Positions 63,240 through 64,000 of a stretch of DNA of 64,000 nt are shown piece after piece (within the stretch, counting starts at the first letter, position 1; each line of letters opens with the position of its first letter). The DNA is from Nocardioides sp. dk884 (GTDB lineage: Bacteria > Actinomycetota > Actinomycetes > Propionibacteriales > Nocardioidaceae). The position numbers and the translations under genes were made by a program. The notes under the pieces were generated by a model. The model saw only the letters and a program-made list of their open reading frames with translations, searched no databases and had not been told where the DNA came from. Location of the stretch: the NCBI RefSeq assembly GCF_009557055.1, contig NZ_CP045649.1, positions 1,711,501 through 1,775,500 of the forward strand, written 5' to 3'.

Positions 63240-64000
63240 ATGTCGGCCGTGAGCGACGTCGAGGTTCCTGCCGCGGCTGACGCTGACGCGGCGCCGTCGT
63301 CTGCTCGCTCCCGCCGGTTGCTGGACCTGCTGGTCGCATGCCTGTGCCTGGCGGCCGTCGGGCTGGCGCTCACGGCAGGGGCGGTCGCCCTCGCGGCGTC
63401 CGACACCTCGGTCGAGGGGACGGTCGAGGGCGGTGGCTGGGGCGGTGGCGGTTGCTATCCCACGGTGTCCTATGCGGTCGACGGTCGCGACTACGTGCTG
63501 CACGCCGAGAAGGACACCCGCTGGTGCGCTCTGCACTGGCTGGGGCCGGCCCAGGTGTACTACGAGCCCGGCGACCCGGGACAGGCGCGCCTGAGCCACT
63601 ACGGCGACCTGCCCGGTGACCTGCTCGCGGCGTCGCTGGGTGTGGTGGTCGTCGCGGCCTTCCTCAGCACCCTGCGACGACCTCGACCCGAGCCTCTCCC
63701 GACCGGGTCGACCGGGCCCGGCCGCGGCGGCGCGCTCCGCGGGCGGCACGGCCGGGTCCCGCGCGTCCTGGTCGCGCTGCTGATCGTCGGCTGGCTGGTC
63801 GCCGCGGCGGCGGTCGTGGTGACCGGGGAGCGGCGCGCGAGCCTCGAGGACCTCCAGGACGCGATCGACAGTGGCGAGGTGACCCAGGTCGGGGAACGCG
63901 GCGCGCTCCTCGCCGGGCAACGGGGTACCTCCGTGGTCCACCTGGCGTGGCGCGAGGGCGGCCTGCGCTACTTCGCCACCGTGACGCAGTACCGCGGCCC
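63240..64000 (+). CDS. Partial DUF3592-like membrane protein
   Basis: This reading frame runs off the right edge, so at least 253 residues are present. A hydrophilic start of about 28 residues, helix (LLDLLVACLCLAAVGLALTAGAV), then a Gly-rich stretch and CYPTVSYAVDGRDYVL and VYYEPGDPGQARL are DUF3592 features; two more helices follow (residues ~122-138 and ~176-192). The start ATG at 63240 is a guess; a GTG at 63210 is also possible, and no clear ribosome site helps. Function unknown. Confidence 0.6.
   Translation, partial: MSAVSDVEVPAAADADAAPSSARSRRLLDLLVACLCLAAVGLALTAGAVALAASDTSVEGTVEGGGWGGGGCYPTVSYAVDGRDYVLHAEKDTRWCALHWLGPAQVYYEPGDPGQARLSHYGDLPGDLLAASLGVVVVAAFLSTLRRPRPEPLPTGSTGPGRGGALRGRHGRVPRVLVALLIVGWLVAAAAVVVTGERRASLEDLQDAIDSGEVTQVGERGALLAGQRGTSVVHLAWREGGLRYFATVTQYRG

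Overview
The window is a chromosomal segment of a high-GC actinobacterium, most likely a Nocardioides-like member of the Propionibacteriales. This rests on very strong G/C bias at third codon positions, GTG starts, 1- and 4-base start/stop overlaps, and a set of actinobacterial families: SepH, DUF4193, DUF4235, DUF3093, DUF3710, DUF3159, two DUF222/HNH (13E12-type) proteins, coproporphyrin-type ferrochelatase and a PGKGP-loop EF-P. I saw no rRNA, tRNA, CRISPR array or intact prophage. No gene-free stretch exceeds 300 bases.

Layout. 1-3.4 kb looks like the edge of a Tad/Flp-type secretion or pilus region: a partial prepilin-like protein, an A24 prepilin peptidase, DUF192, and an SGNH esterase that itself carries a Flp-prepilin-like leader. 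3.4-5.8 kb is an apparent operon (HTH regulator, Ser/Thr kinase, lipoprotein, SGNH esterase) divergent from a von Willebrand A surface protein, with a perfect inverted repeat between them. 7.8-13.1 kb holds a carotenoid-type oxidoreductase, a DoxX-like protein, the first DUF222/HNH gene under a LexA box, thymidine kinase and a rhodanese. 13.1-30.3 kb is mostly core genes: sepH, a TRIC channel, a Drr-type ABC exporter, a sugar-lactone-oxidase-like flavoprotein, an MFS carrier, ferrochelatase, an inositol-phosphatase-like enzyme, dut, the DUF3710/OB/DUF3159 operon, a TrkA pair divergent from a KimA-like potassium transporter, and a TrmA/RlmCD-type RNA methyltransferase.

30.3-35.2 kb is accessory: a two-gene cassette of unknown function (a Gly/Ala-rich membrane plus coiled-coil protein, and a protein with His/Asp motifs suggesting a membrane metallohydrolase), a broken IS3-family transposase, and a divergent luciferase-like oxidoreductase/MarR pair. 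Aconitase follows, preceded by a palindrome and a possible iron box. 38.4-56.2 kb is mainly variable content: a beta-propeller/sigma-factor operon, a thiamine-binding protein, DUF3105, YjbQ, a GH18 hydrolase, an F420-type oxidoreductase, a kinase-linked ABC exporter divergent from a large LuxR regulator, a sulfonate-type ABC importer, the second DUF222/HNH gene and a Nudix hydrolase. 56.2-64 kb returns to core functions: dxs, a gluzincin-like lipoprotein, an APC permease, homocysteine methyltransferase, efp-nusB and a partial DUF3592-like membrane protein.

Regulation. Many solitary genes have a TAnnnT -10 hexamer ending 5-7 bases before the start codon, the layout expected of leaderless transcripts. 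Both DUF222/HNH genes combine this with a 16-base match to the actinobacterial SOS box. The best candidates for an undescribed system are the 30.4-32.8 kb cassette and the SGNH esterase with a pilin-type leader.
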